A stretch of DNA of 64,000 nt from Maratus speciosus (taxonomy: Eukaryota; Arthropoda; Arachnida; Araneae; Salticidae): the NCBI GenBank assembly GCA_963932465.1, contig CAWVRF010001061.1:372001-436000 (forward strand), written 5' to 3'. The notes under the pieces are model-generated. The model was not told the origin of the DNA. It made no database searches and saw only the letters and a program-made list of their open reading frames with translations. Of the stretch, positions 12,512 through 25,085 are shown in pieces; the stretch's first letter is position 1; each line of letters begins with the position of its first letter. Made by a program: the position numbers and the translations under genes.

Positions 12512-13928
12512 CTAGCCGCTTCTGGCGACCAGTTTGGTCTCCCTTAAATGTATGCTAAGCATCGCATCATGTTACTTTCATTTTTAAACTAATTGACTTG
12601 CTCAATCCTTCCCCCGAGTCCAAAGATTCTGATAGAGAATTCAGGAATTCTTTGCGAACTTGATAACTTTTCATGCATTTTTGTTGCTATGCGTACTTCG
12701 TCTTTTTTGACAAATACCATTTAATTTCCGTAGCTGTAAAAATCAGTGAAATTTCAAGTGTTTAAACTGAGATTTGTTCATAAATTATCTAAATTAAACT
12801 TATTTTACTTAAACATGCTGTTACTTCAATGCCATTTTTTAGTATTAATAAATTTTTATTTAAATTTTGCAAATCATGCATTTATAAATTTTTTTCACTA
12901 CTTAATAACTAAATAATGAATATATATACTTTTGCTTTCATAGATTTGATTTCTGAGATCATAAATAAGACAATATAGTAACGTAACTAAGAGAAATCGT
13001 AAAATAAAACCCTCGTGAATGCAAGCCGTTAACAAACGTTAGCGCCACCAATTTACCTACTATGACGTCATAAGAATATTGTCCATTCATTGTTGCAGAA
13101 TCTGCTTTGCGAATGATTACCACCATGGTCTAATATTTACTATTGTTTATGATGAATGAATCTCTTGTATTTGTTTACTTTATGAAGTGAAATAGAAAGA
13201 TGTCAACTTAATTTGAATTGAAATGATCTTGGAATATATATTTATTTGAATGTAAATTAGAAACGATACTTTGATATTGAAATGAAATATTTTAGTTTGT
13301 GCTATATTATTACGATTAGGGTCTTTGGCATTATTTTTTTTAAAGCTTGGCTCAATTCGGGCTTCAGAATGTGAAATACGTTGATAAAATATATAAATAG
13401 CTATGAAAACAAACCTGGCGAACTTTTATTTTTATTTATGTGTATTTAATTTGTATTTATTTGCATATAAATATTTTATTTATACATATTATACAATATT
13501 TGTTTACATAGAAATTACTTCTGTTTCTATATAAAAATAGATTATGGGCTTCTTTATATTAAATAAATTGTATACATATGGAAAAAATTGCTTATGTATA
13601 TGAAATAGAGTATAGATTGCCGTAAAATACGATGCCAGTTTATTTTTTCTCGCCGAGAACATATTTATTTATTTATTTATTTATTTATTGTATTTTAAAT
13701 GAGGTAAATGAAATATGTGTATTTCAAATGAAAGATTTATTTTAAATGAAATGAGTGATAGGTTTATATTTTTAATGAAATGAGGGCGATGGAAGAATAT
13801 TTGGCGTTTTTTATCACCTGCGCTATACTAATATAAAAGTACTGAAATGTGCGTTTGGCATAAGAAGTGAAGCAGTCAGCCCGGAACTATTGATGACAGT
13901 CACATGACTTCGGCTTTTATTATATACA
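12512..13928 (-). mobile_element. Non-autonomous Helitron family 1, copy 2, 1417 bp
   Basis: On the minus strand it starts TGTATATAATAAAAGCC (terminal TC mutated to TG) and ends with hairpin GACCA-AAC-TGGTC, 11 nt and CTAG^T. It is closely similar along its whole length to 14731-16142 and, for 0.8 kb, to 13937-14730. It contains a perfect TGACGTCA palindrome near 13062. It is longer than the 588-bp copy at 294 because of a large interior absent there. No Rep/helicase. Confidence 0.85.
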
Positions 13929-13936
13929 TTTATTCA

Positions 13937-14730
13937 CTAGCCGCTTCTGGCGACCAGTTTGGTCTCCCTTAAATGTATGCTAAGCATCGCATCATGTTAC
14001 TTTCATTCTTAAACTAATTGTCTTGCTCAATCCTTCCCCCGAGTCCAAAGATTCTGATAGATAATTCAAGGATTCTTTGCGAACTTGATAACTTTTCATA
14101 AATTTCTGTTGCTATGCGTACTTCGTCTTTTTTGACAAATACCATTTAATTTCCGTAGCTGTAAAAATGAGTGAAATTTCAAGTGTTTAAACTGAGATTT
14201 GTTCATAAATTATCTATATTAAACTTACTTTACTTAAACATGTTGTTACTTCAATGCTATTTTTTAGTATATTAATAAATTTAATAAAATTTTGCAAATC
14301 ATGCTTTTATAAATTTTTTTCATTATTTAATAACTAAATAATGAATATATATACTTTTGATTTTATAGATCTGATTTCTGAGTTCATAAATGTGACAATA
14401 TAGTAACGTAACTAAGAGGAATAGCAAAATAAAACCCTCATGAATGCAAGCCGTTAACAAATCCGTTCGCGTCACCAATTTACCTACTATGACGTCATAA
14501 GAATATTGTCCATTCATTGTTCCAGAATCTGCTTTGCGAATGATTACCACCATGGTCTAATGTTTTCTATTGTTTATGAGGAATGAATCTCTTGTGTTTG
14601 TTTACTTTATGAAGTGAAATAGAAAGATGTCAACTTAATTTTATTTGAAATATATTTATTTGAATGTAAATTAGAAACAATACTTTTATGTTGAAATGAA
14701 ATATTTTAGTTTGTGTTATTATTATTACGA
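13937..14730 (-). mobile_element. Helitron family 1, copy 3, 5' portion missing
   Basis: The 3' hairpin and CTAG^T at 13937-13940 are intact. Similarity to its neighbours stops at ATTACGA (14730), exactly where the CTAG end of copy 4 begins. The neighbours continue TTAGGGTCTTTGG at this point, so copy 4 sits at an A^T site inside copy 3. The missing 5' part does not resume after 16142. Eight bases separate it from copy 2. Confidence 0.85.
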
Positions 14731-16142
14731 CTAGCTGCCTCTGGCGACCAGTTTGGTTTCCCTTAAATGTATGCTAAGCATTGCATCATGTTACTTTCAT
14801 TCATAAACTAATTGGCTTGCTCAATCCTTCCCACGAGTCCAAAGATTCTGATAGAGAAACCAAGAATTCTTTGCGAACTTGATAATATTTCATACATTTT
14901 TGTTGTTATGCGTACTTCGTCTTTTTTGACAAATATCATTTAATTTTCGTAGCTGTAAAAATGAGTGAAATTTCAAGTGTTTAAGCTGATATTTGTTCAT
15001 AAATTATCTAAATTAAACTTATTTTACTTAAACATGCTGTTACTTCAATGCCATTTTTTAGTATTAATAAATTTATTTAAATTTTGCAAATCATGCATTT
15101 ATAATTTTTTTTCACTACTTAATAACTAAATAATGAATATATATACTTTTGCTTTTATAGATTTGATTTCTGAGTTTATAAATATGACAATATAGTAACG
15201 TAACTAAGAGAAATCGTAAAATAAAACACTCGTGAATGCAAGCCGTTAACAAACGTTAGCGCCACCAATTTACCTACTATGACGTCATAAGAATATTGCC
15301 CATTCATTGTTGCAGAATCTGCTTTGCGAATGATTACCACCATGGTCTAATATTTACTATTGTTTATGATGAATGAATCTCTTGTATTTGTTTATTTTAT
15401 GAAGTGAAATAGAAAGATGTCAACTTAATTTCAATTGAAATGATCTTGGAATATATATTTATTTGAATGTAAATTAGAAACGATACTTTGATATTGAAAT
15501 GAAATATTTTAGTTTGTGTTATTATTATTACGATTAGGGTCTTTGGCATTATTTTTTTTAAAGCTTGTCGCAATTCGGGCTTCAGAATGTGAAATACGTT
15601 GATAAAATATATAAATAGCTATGAAAACAAACCTGGTGAACTTTTATTTTTATTTATGTGTATTTAATTTGTATTTATTTGCATATAAACATTTTATTTA
15701 TACATATTATACAATATTTGTTTACATAGTAATTACTTCTGTTTCTATATAAAAATAAATTATTGGCTTCTTTAGATTAAATAAATTGTATACATATCGA
15801 AAAAATTGCTTATGTATATGAAATAGAGTATAGATTGCTGTAAAATACGATGCCAGTTTATTTTTTTCCGCCGAGAACCTATATATTTATTTATTTATTT
15901 ATTGTATTTTAAATGAGGTAAATGAAATATGTGTATTTTAAATGAAAGGTTTATTTTAAATGAAATGAGTGATAGGTTTATATTTTTAATGAAATGAGGG
16001 CGATGGAAGAATATTTGGCGTTTTTTATCACCTGCGCCCGACTACTATAAAAGTACTGAAATGTGTGTTTGGCATAAAAAGTGAAGCAGTCATACCGGAA
16101 CTATTGATGACAGTCATATGACGTCGGCTTTTATTATATAGA
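14731..16142 (-). mobile_element. Helitron family 1, copy 4, 1412 bp, both ends intact
   Basis: 5' TCTATATAATAAAAGCC (complement of 16126-16142), with A on its outer side. 3' hairpin, then CTAG at 14731-14734. It is the least damaged long copy in the window and the best family reference. No coding frame of length. Confidence 0.88.
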
Positions 16143-16229
16143 TTTATTGTCAAATCTGCCTTTTTTTACCCACATGTAACTTGTGTCGATGTTGAAATAG
16201 ATGTTTTGACTTATGCTTTTATCTCTTCT

Positions 16230-19200
16230 TATTATTTTTATTTATTTTCTTATTACTTACTTACACAATGGTGCTACAATCCATGTAGGATTTTGACCTC
16301 CCTCAATATACTTCTCCAGACCTTCCGATCTCTGGCCTTTATAATTTATAATTTGGTTTTCTGCAAGATCTTTCTCTATCTCTTTTATCCAGCTCTTCCT
16401 GGGTCTACCAATACTTCTTTTCCCAATTAAATTACCACTATAAAACTTCTTTGTGCTTCGCTCATCCCTCATTCTGATTAGATGGCCTAACCATTGCATT
16501 CTTCTTAGTTTTATAGTATTTATTATATCTTTTTCATTATATAACTATTCTAACTCCATATTTGTCCTTATACGCCATGTATTGTCTTCTTTAATAGGTC
16601 CAAAAATTTGCCTTAAGATCTTCCTTTCCCAAGTGATAAGTAGCTTTTCATCTTTTTGTGTAGTGGTCCAGGTCTCACTACCATAAATTACTATTGGTTT
16701 TATAACAGTTTTATAAATTTTAAGTTTGGATGTTCGAGATATTAGAGATGATTTCAGAATGTTTCGAAGAGAAAAATAGCATCTATTTCCTGCTGCAAGT
16801 CGGGTTTTAATCTCTGCTTCTACCATATTATCACAGGTGATCGTAGATCCTAAATATTTAAATTCTGTTACTTCATTAAATTGTAATTCATTATTTATTG
16901 TTAAAGCTGCTGATGCCTGTGATTTCATTCGGTCCATTTTCATGTATTTTGTTTTTTCTTTATTAACCACGAGGCCTAGTTTTCTTCATTCAGTGTCTAA
17001 TTTATTGTATGTTTCAATCAAGACTTTCTTATTCCTAGCAATTATATCAACATCATATGCAAATGCAAGGATTTGGAGGGAGCGATTCATAATAGTACCA
17101 CCTCTGTTGTTGTAAATGCTTCTAATTATTTTCTCCAGGCATAAATTAAAAAGAATTGTCGAGAGAACATCACCTTGCTTTAGACCTGAATTCACTGCAA
17201 ATTCTCTTGAAAGTCTTCCCTGTACCTTAACTTTAGCTTTTGTATTTTCCAGTGTTAATTTTATAAGCTTAACTATTTTATCAGGTATTTTAAATTCCTT
17301 TAATATTTCAAATAACTTATTTCTGCTTATACTGTCATAGGCCTGTTTAAAATCAACAAACAATTGGTGCAAATTAATATTTTGTTCATAGAATTTTTCA
17401 AGGATGTTCCTGATACTAAAGATTTGATCCACTGTTGATCTTCCTTTCCTAAAACCACACTGATAATCACCTATCACCACTTCAGCATACGGTTCTAATC
17501 GCTTTGCAATTATCTTTGCCAACACTTTATATGTAACATTTAATAAGGCTATGCCTCTATAATTCTGGCAATTTAAGATATTTCCCTTTTTATGAATTGG
17601 GATAATAATAGCACCATTACATTCATTTGGTATATATTCATTCTGCCAAATCTCTACTATTAGATCATGTAACATTTGTACCAACTTCTCTCCACCATAT
17701 TTCAAAAGCTCAGCACTTATGAAATCTTCACCAGGTGCTCTTCCATTGCTTAATTTTGCAATAGCATCCCTTACTTCTTCTACAGTTGGTGGTTCACAGT
17801 TTTCTTCATTCATGTCATAATCATTATGATTAGATTGTATTTCTCTTTCGTCATTTGACTGTCTGTTTAACAAGTCTTCAAAATATTCTGCCCCTCTATC
17901 TGTCACATTTGCGTGCCCTCCAATAAGTTTATCATTTCTGTCTTTACAAAAAAGGGTGCGTGGTTGATAGCCCTTTTTGATTCCTTTAAGCTTTGAATAC
18001 ATTTGGCTTATATCATCTAATACTGATAGGTCTTCAATTTCTTGAATTTTACTCTGCTGCAAAGCTCGTTTTTTCATACGTAACAACTTTTGAGTATTTC
18101 TTCTAATTGTTTTAAAGTGATTTTCCCTCTGTCTTGTTCGATGTTTCAGCATTTTTTCTCTTGCTTTATTCTTTTTCTTAATCAGTTGCCAACACTCATC
18201 ATCAAACCATTCATTAATTTGCCTCCTTTCTTCCTTTCCAACTACTTCCTCAGCAGTTTTTAATATGATATTTTTGCATTTAGCCCATTTACTATTGATT
18301 ATATCTTCCTCATTAAATTCAGCATATTCACTAGCAATTCTTTCTGTTAATTTACTTTGATAAACATTTCTTCTCTGCATGTTTAGTAAATCTTTTGTTT
18401 TAAATTTTACTTGTTTAGTTCCTTTTGCATTTCGAAATCTTGTAACTCTTTGACTGTATTTCATAATAACAAGGAAATGATCAGTATCTAAATCCGCACC
18501 TCTATAACTTCGTACATCCATAACATCTCTAGCATGTCTTCTGTCAATCATAATGTGGTCAATTTGGTTTTTTGTCTTTCCATCAGGGGAAATCCAAGTT
18601 TCTTTATGTATGTTCTTATGCTCAAAACATGTGCTACTTATGATTAAGTTGTTAGAAGCAGCGAAGTCCACAGCTCTTATTCCATTTTCATTACTCAAAT
18701 CATGTAAACTAGATTTTCCAATTGTTGGTACAAAAGTGTATTCTTTTCCAATTTTAGCATTAAAATCACCTATTACCATTTTAACATCATGTCTTGGTAT
18801 CTTATCAAATTCAATCTGTAGTGTTTCATAAAAAGTATCTTTTTGTTCGTCCTCGGTATCTTCCGTTGGTGCATGGACACATACTATTGAAATGTTAAAA
18901 AACTTTGCTCTCAATCTCGAGATACATATTCTTTCATTTACATTGTGAAAATCAATAATATTTTCTTTAAGGCATTTTCTGGTCATAAATCCAGTACCAT
19001 GCTTGTTTCTTCTTGTGCTTGCACTATTAAAAATTGTAAAATTACCAATATCTCTTATCCCACTCTCCTTCCATCTTACTTCCTGTATGGCCAATATGTC
19101 CAGTCTAAAACTATTCATCTGACTCTGTAGTTGCTTCACTGCACCAGCTCTGTATAAACTTAAAACATTCCAAGTTCCAATTCTAAAATTCATAAGCCGT

Positions 19201-19383
19201 TTTCCAGTTCCAGTCCGTTTTACCATGAGATCAGTCCATCTAACATTTGTATTTAAGGGCTTCGCAACAAGGTTTTTTTTCCAGGGAAAGATTGTCAGCC
19301 TTTCGCCCAACCCCTTTTAGTCGCCTCTCACGACATGCACGGGTTACATTGGGACCATTCTTTAATGCCGGTCACCACACGGC
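16230..19383 (-). mobile_element. RTE-like non-LTR retrotransposon, almost full length
   Basis: About 3.15 kb. The 5' end (minus strand) begins near AATGCCGTGTGGTGACCGGC and includes AGAGGCGACTAAAAGG before the first ATG, a leader I recognise from arthropod RTE-type elements with craniofacial-development-protein-2-like ORFs. One ORF encodes an apurinic-type endonuclease, reverse transcriptase and C-terminal domain. The 3' end runs into TAAGTAAGTAATAAG and an A/T-rich tail. It lies among Helitron remnants. I found no clear target duplication. Confidence 0.85.
16257..19310 (-). pseudogene. Endonuclease-reverse transcriptase ORF, inactivated
   Basis: The frame is open for 774 codons (19310-16986), then broken by in-frame TGA (16986-16988) and TAG (16545-16547); the same frame continues to 16257. 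Endonuclease motifs by residue: GTWNVLSLYRAG about 45, QEVRW about 75, GDFNAKIG about 180, TDHFLV about 285. Reverse transcriptase: NYRGIALLN about 585, motif A FVDFKQAYD about 660, motif B SGLKQGD about 720, motif C about 750. Motif C reads FAYD instead of F/Y-A-D-D, because one catalytic Asp codon (GAT) is TAT. The C-terminus keeps MQWLGHLIRM and GRPRKSWIKEI. Two stops and a lost catalytic residue make it inactive. Its role was target-primed reverse transcription of its own RNA. Confidence 0.92.
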
Positions 19384-19756
19384 ATTATTTTCTTGTTAGT
19401 ATTTTTAATTAAATGAGTCAATTTGTGTTTTTAAATATGTATTTAATGTGTGTATTTTAAATTAAAAGAATGCATTATGAAAGATGGCAATAAGAACAAT
19501 ATTTGACGATTTATCACCTGCGCTAACCTAAATGCTTTATTACCATGCATTTGATACCCTTCATGGAATTTCACTGTTATATGGACTTTGTTATATGGCT
19601 TTTTTAATATAGCTTGACGCAATTCGAGTTTAAGAAAGTGAGATTTTTTGCCAGATGATATAAACGACTATGAAAATAAAACTGAAGAAGTATTATACTG
19701 ATTTATGTATGTATTTTAGAAAAATAAATCTGCTAACACGTATTAGATAAGGACAC
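19384..19756. repeat. Helitron family 1-related remnant
   Basis: Holds the subterminal words of family 1 (ATTTTAAAT-A-AAATGA series and TTTGACGATTTATCACCTGC at about 19502) without recognisable ends. No gene. Confidence 0.5.
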
Positions 19757-20085
19757 AGATGTCATACATACCCCCTATTGGCGCGATTTTTTTCCGACGC
19801 CAATTTGGCGAAAACCTCGTTTTTGAATACCAGTTACAAATATATTTTTAAAAAGGGGAATAACAATAAATAAAAAAAAGTTTGCTTAATAAATATAGAA
19901 CAAAACATTTATAGAATAATAAATAAAAAAAATTAAATAAACAATTTATTAATAAATAAACAACAACATCCGGGTTACCATATTAAGCAAAATAACGACA
20001 CTTTGGCGCCAGTTAAGTACCCGGTGCGTATATGACATTGGCGTCAGAAAAAATCGCGCCAATATGGGGCGCGTATATAGCATCT
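19757..20085. mobile_element. TIR MITE, about 329 bp
   Basis: About 48-bp inverted ends: left AGATGTCATACATACCCC, then TTGGCGCGATTTTTTTCCGA; right inverted AGATGCTATATACGCGCCCC, then TTGGCGCGATTTTTTCTGAC. The interior is AT-rich (AATAAATAA runs). A related copy is at 40180-40487 and a solo end at 10869-10935. No convincing target duplication was found, so the superfamily is unassigned. Confidence 0.8.
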
Positions 20086-20099
20086 CTCGTTGCATCTGT

Positions 20100-21387
20100 G
20101 CGAAGCAATAACGTTTGGGTAGTTGTGGGTTGTCATCTCTGAAACTACCTACCTAGCCGATTAAAAATATAGTGGTGTCAGAAAAAATGTTGGCGACCAT
20201 CTCTGCTCCAAAACAGACTGTATTTTATGTCGGTACAACAACTCCCATTGGTGCAGGGAACAAAAGAGTTCTAAAATGCGATTTCTGTGATATTGTTTGT
20301 ACTAGAAATTTGAAAATCGGTGCGATGGCTACTTTTAAGATGTAAACACTCGTTATGAACTCTTTTTAAAAGGTTGAAAATTTTAAAGTGAGAAATAAAC
20401 GTAAAACGTTCTAGAGAGATTCTAAATCTCGATTTATTTGGAATTGTTAGGGATAGAAATTTTGAAATTTCACTTGGTTATTAGTTTTAAAATGTAAATG
20501 CTGATCAGTTTTTAAAATAACCTGAAAATTAAAAGGGTGTACGATAAAAAAAGGATATAAAGTGCAATTTCTGTGATACTGTTCGAGTTAGAAACTTGAA
20601 ATTTGGCATGGTAGTAATTTATAAGATTTAAATGTTCGTTTTAGAACGAATTCTAAAAAATTCGAAATTTAGAAGACTAAATAAAGCAAACAAAGTCCTA
20701 AAGATGATTTAAATAACGCAGTACGTGGAATTGTTAGGATTATAAACATGAAAATTGACATGGCTGTTACTCTTAAGACATAAATACTCACAACAGAACA
20801 AATTCTAAAAAATTGGCAATGAAAAACGGTGCAGGAACAAAAAACTTTTGAAAATTTTCTATTTCCGTGTTACTGCTGAGTCTAAAAACTTAAGGTGAAA
20901 TGAACAGAAAGGTTTTAATTTACCATTAATTTGAAATTATTAGTTATTAGGTATAGAAACTTTAAATATTTAATAATATTACATCCCCCCTCCAAAAACA
21001 AACAAACAAACAAACAAATAAACAAACATTCAATTTAAATTCAACAAAAATGGGTAGATACACACCTAGCATTGAATAAATTATGTAAATATTGAATAAA
21101 TGTCCGTATTAAATAGCGAATAGGCTGTCCGAAAGTAGTTGTGAATGTGTTCCTTCTCTAGGCTATTCTATCTCTTGCCAAGGCCCTTAACAGAGAGAAG
21201 TGCTGGTTTGCATTTGATATCGATTTTTTTTTCACATTCACTAATCTAGATATTCATCAGTTGAATTTGTAACCAGTATATGGCCAATTAAAGATAGTAT
21301 CTCATTTTCTTTACTTGTAACAAGTTATTATTAAATCTATGTTCTTGGCAATATCGCTCAGATTAATCCCTCTGTGGGAAGTCCTAG
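20100..21387 (+). repeat. Dispersed repeat S, copy 1 (possible Helitron)
   Basis: Shares an ordered series of blocks with 44801-47625: GACCATCTCTGCTCC, ACTGTATTTTATGTCGGTAC, TAAACGTAAAACGTTCT, and near the end TAATCCCTCTGTGGGAAGTC. Both copies end CCTAGT, compatible with a Helitron CTAG^T end (21384-21387), but the preceding hairpin is weak (CCC-TCTGT-GGG). There is no coding sequence. Confidence 0.5.
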
Positions 21388-21864
21388 TTAAATAATGTTT
21401 TCCCCTCTACTATTACGCAACGGAATTCTTTAGTGTGGCCCTGTAGATGAATAGTACATATTCTTTGCACCGCATTATGCTACAGAATGTATATTTAAAT
21501 GCATTTCAATTTCATTATGTTCGAAAGGCTGTAACATTATTAAAAACTATCTCAAACCATTTTTCCCCATAGGTCGCAATGTAATGCAATTCTTTTGAGC
21601 GTCCCTGTAATTCCTCACTTCCACCCACCGCGACCAAACTGTCTAGCAGGAGACCCACTACAACGGCATGTGGGTGGCAGTAGGTGGTCATGGAGAAAAG
21701 TGTCTTTACCCACACACACTTGTCTTTTATATATAGGTATAGATTTTGACCCCTTCTGCCGCAAAAAAGAATTGAAGAGCTAAGTGGAAGAACATGTTAA
21801 GTAACAAAAATTACATTTCAAGAAATTTGAGGTGAAAGTTTATGCTGTAAATTTTAATGATTTA
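21388..21864. other. No gene; short repeat shared inverted with about 23590-23670
   Basis: The stretch 21525-21610, read on the minus strand, resembles 23597-23670 (words like TTACATTGCGACCTATGGGG versus TTACATTACTGCCTACGGGG). The small open frame at 21515-21715 covers part of this repeat and has no recognised family. Confidence 0.45.
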
Positions 21865-23128
21865 CAAAGGGTACTAGGAAAGTTTTGCAATACGGATTTA
21901 TTTATCAAACTTTTTCAAAGTAATTTCCGTTACAAGCAATACAGCTCTCCAAACTCCGAAACCAGTCCTTAAACCAGCTCTGCCAAGTTTCACTTGGGAG
22001 TAAGGAACACTCATTGTCCCAAGCCTTCAGAAGTGCCTCATCACTGGAAAACCGAATCCCTTTCTGCTTCAGTTTCACATGCGGGGACAGTACGAAGTCG
22101 CAGGGGGCAAGATCTGGACTGTAAGGAGGGTGTTCAAGAAGTTTCAGTTCTGTAGTGTCCAAATATTCAGTGCAGGCTTTGGTCCGGTGAGCTGGAGTTT
22201 TGTCATGATGAAGGAACCATTTGTTCATTCTTGACTTTGGTCACAGGTTCTTCTTAGATTCTATGACTTTAGGTAGGCACTGTTCATTGTACCACTTAGC
22301 GGTAACTGTCTTCTGTGCGTCCAAAACGACACACTCAACAATTCCACTCGATTTGAAAAATACAGCTATCATTTTCTTTTTGGCAGATCGAGATTTTCTG
22401 ACAGCTACCGGTGTGTCCCCATTATCAAAGAACCAAATTTTGTTTTGAGACTTAGTCGGCACATTTTAATAGTATAGCCATGTTTTGTCACTTGTCACGA
22501 TGCTGTTCACACAACGAGATTATCCTTTACCAAATATTTTTAGCATCTCCCAGCACCAAGTCACATTTCGTGTCATCTGCTCCTCAGTCAGTCTATGTGG
22601 CACCCAGAGACAACACAGTTTCTTGATGTGCAAATGATCATGCAGAATTGAATGAATTGCAGGTGCATTTAGGCCCAAGGTATCTTCTATATGCTTGTAA
22701 GTTATTCGTCTGTCTTCGTCAAGCATTTTCCTCACAGCAGCAATGTTTTCCTCGTAATTGACATTCGGGGCCTTCTCCCTCTCTCAGCGTCCTCCAGGGA
22801 GAAATTTCCTCTTTGGAATTCTCAGTACCATCTGTGTATATTCATACGATGTGAACAATCATCACCAAGTGCAAGAGTCATTATTTCTAAGCGTTGGTCT
22901 GTGTTTAAACTACGCGCGAAGTTACACCGCAAAACTGCCCTTATCTCACTTCGTGACTAGGGCACCACTGGAAGAACTTCACACGATCACAGCTAATGAA
23001 TAACTGAGCCTACAGACTTGTGGTTACGTTCAGGTGCATAAGTATGAACCTATGTCAACACGCAGCCACAAGCAGCCACCTGCGACTTTTTGTTTCATCA
23101 TATTGCAAAACTTTCCTAGTACCCTTTG
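21865..23128 (-). mobile_element. mariner transposon, 1264 bp, perfect 28-bp TIRs
   Basis: The two ends are exact inverted copies over 28 bp, beginning CAAAGGGTACTAGGAAAGTT, each flanked by TA (21863-21864 and 23129-23130), the mariner target duplication. Length and TIR size are normal for mariner. It carries one transposase on the minus strand, broken by stops. Confidence 0.95.
21905..22735 (-). pseudogene. mariner transposase, three in-frame stops
   Basis: All three open pieces (22735-22520, 22462-22241, 22228-21905) lie in the same frame, so the damage seen here is stop codons, not frameshifts: TAA at 22520-22522, TAA at 22466-22468 and TGA at 22241-22243. The N-terminal piece has the helix-turn-helix portion (KHIEDTLGLNAPAIHSILHD). 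The catalytic DD34D residues are visible: TSDKTW, HHDKTPAHR and PYSPDLAPCDF, all three Asp retained. The usual SGDE appears as TSDK. The first part of the protein, toward 23000, is not open in this frame. It would have cut and pasted elements bearing the flanking TIRs. It is inactive as it stands. Confidence 0.93.
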
Positions 23129-23883
23129 TATTTTCTGTTTGATACCATGTGTTTAAAATATTAACAGGTATGGTACTAAACTCTCTCCGAAAAACTTATT
23201 CATATTTAATTTTCAAATATTAAAAATTATTAATATCCTTGACATTATTAAATATTAAAATATTAAATATTAATGAATAATGTCTTCTTAAATCATCAAG
23301 ACCAAATAGAATCTTAGTATTTTAGCTTCACCATGTGATAGGGTAAATCATAATGCTTTCATCCAAAAGATAAAAAAAAAATCGTAGAAAATGTAGCCTA
23401 ACATGTTCATCCACTCAGCTCTTCAATTAATAAGTTGGAACAATTTATAATATAGTCAATATCTTATGCAAAAAATGCATTCGTATATGATGTTATAGTC
23501 AGATTGCCATGAAATTGATGTATGTTATTGATGTGTACTGTTGCATGTTCGGTTTTGAAAATGAAGATGAGTAGTATTAACGGTTCTTTTACAGAGAAAC
23601 TCAAAAGACTTCCGTTACATTACTGCCTACGGGGAAAAGTCATTTGCAGTGTATTTTAATGATATTACACTATTTTAAATATATTAAAATTTGTATATAT
23701 CACTAAGCTGTAATACAAAATGCTTACTGTAGAATCTGGTGTGCATATAATTTATCCTTCATTTACAGGAACGCACTAAATATTTTGCGACAGTACTGCC
23801 TAATATGAAGAAGAATTGCTGGAATGCCATTTTCAGTTGTGATACACGTTTTAAAAATTTTGACAATTTTTGGCATATTAACC
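23129..23883. other. No gene seen
   Basis: AT-rich. It includes the block at 23590-23670 that is similar, inverted, to 21525-21610, and a loosely similar second block at 23765-23840 (both follow an ACAG and contain ACTGCCTA). Confidence 0.45.
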
Positions 23884-25085
23884 TTCTCACCGCCGCAAAC
23901 TCATATGGGATATTCTCACAATGTTTTGACTTTTGGGAAAAAAAAATCTGACGAAATTTAACTTGCTAAAATAACATTTTAATCTGATAGACGAATGTCT
24001 TAATGATTCAAAATAAAGAAAAAATGGTCAGCAGCGCAAATTTTTTTATTTAACTGAGGTTTAAGTTAAACTTGCGAGTTTAATTTTCCTTACCATTTTA
24101 GCCCTATAACTTTTTATTTTCTTCTAAATTTTTACTTATAATGAATTTGCATAGTACCCACAAGAGACATTCAAATAAGAAATAATAACAATGTAGTACT
24201 TTTAATACAGAATTTTTGTATAAAATTGTCTTAAAGGGGTGTTAAAAGAGGTACGGTAAGGTAAAAAAGGGGGATGGTATAGGAAAAAAGGGACGAAATG
24301 GAAAAAAAAGGGACGGTAAGGATAGAAAGGTAAGGAAAGTTACCACCTATTTTTAGGAAAATCATGTTAAGACTAAGTGATAGCCACAATGTTCATTGAT
24401 TTTTAGAAACAGTTGTTCACATTGGATTAAATTATTATTATTTTTTTTAATTTACCTCGAATAGTGCAGGAATAAACCTTAGGGACGGTGAGACTACCAA
24501 TAAAGCCCCGATGCTTGAAATTGATATTTAAATGCTAATTTAAATTCTACAGTAAATTTTCTGCCGAAAAATTTTAGACATTATTTCTCTAGCATACTTC
24601 TGCATGAGAAAAACTTGAAGAAAATTCTTTGGCTGCATCTGAAATGATTTTCTGTATAATTTTAGAAGAGGGATGGTAAGGAATCTAAAATCCAGGGACG
24701 GAGTTTAAAAAATAATAACAACTCTAAAAATGTGTGCAGGTTAATTTTTAGCTACATATTTATATAAAATAATAGTTCCAATGTTAGAAAAAAATTACAT
24801 CGAATTATTTTTATTGAAACAATTTTATCCAGACTGCTCCAAACTTGAAAATCAGCTCAGGGACACGGAACGGTATAGGAGTTTTCCAGGTGTTTGGACC
24901 CCCAACATCGTCCAAAACTTATTTATCACGTTAATATTGCTGTGCAATCATGCAATGGGATATTCCCCAGTATATGAAATTAAAAAAAAAACAAAAAAGT
25001 GTATTAAAATAAAAATTATAATTCAGGGACGTGAAAGTCAAAAGATTGTGAGAACGTCCCATATCCGTTCCCTAAGCTGCAGGTT
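23884..25085. mobile_element. TIR element with internal GGGACGGTAAGG repeats, about 1.2 kb
   Basis: About 34-bp inverted ends: left ATATGGGATATTCTCACAAT then GTTTTGACTTTTGG (23909-23942); right inverted ATATGGGACGTTCTCACAAT then CTTTTGACTTT. Motifs GGGACGG/GGGATGG (with TAAGG) are scattered through the interior (24270, 24311, 24481, 24670, 24701, 24858, 25026). The open frame at 24781 has no recognised family. Outer limits and target duplication are unclear. Confidence 0.6.

Noticed and set aside
23590..23680. Upstream M13 exon after TTTTACAG
   Set aside because: The short frame has no M13 similarity, and the sequence recurs inverted at 21525-21610, so it is a repeat.
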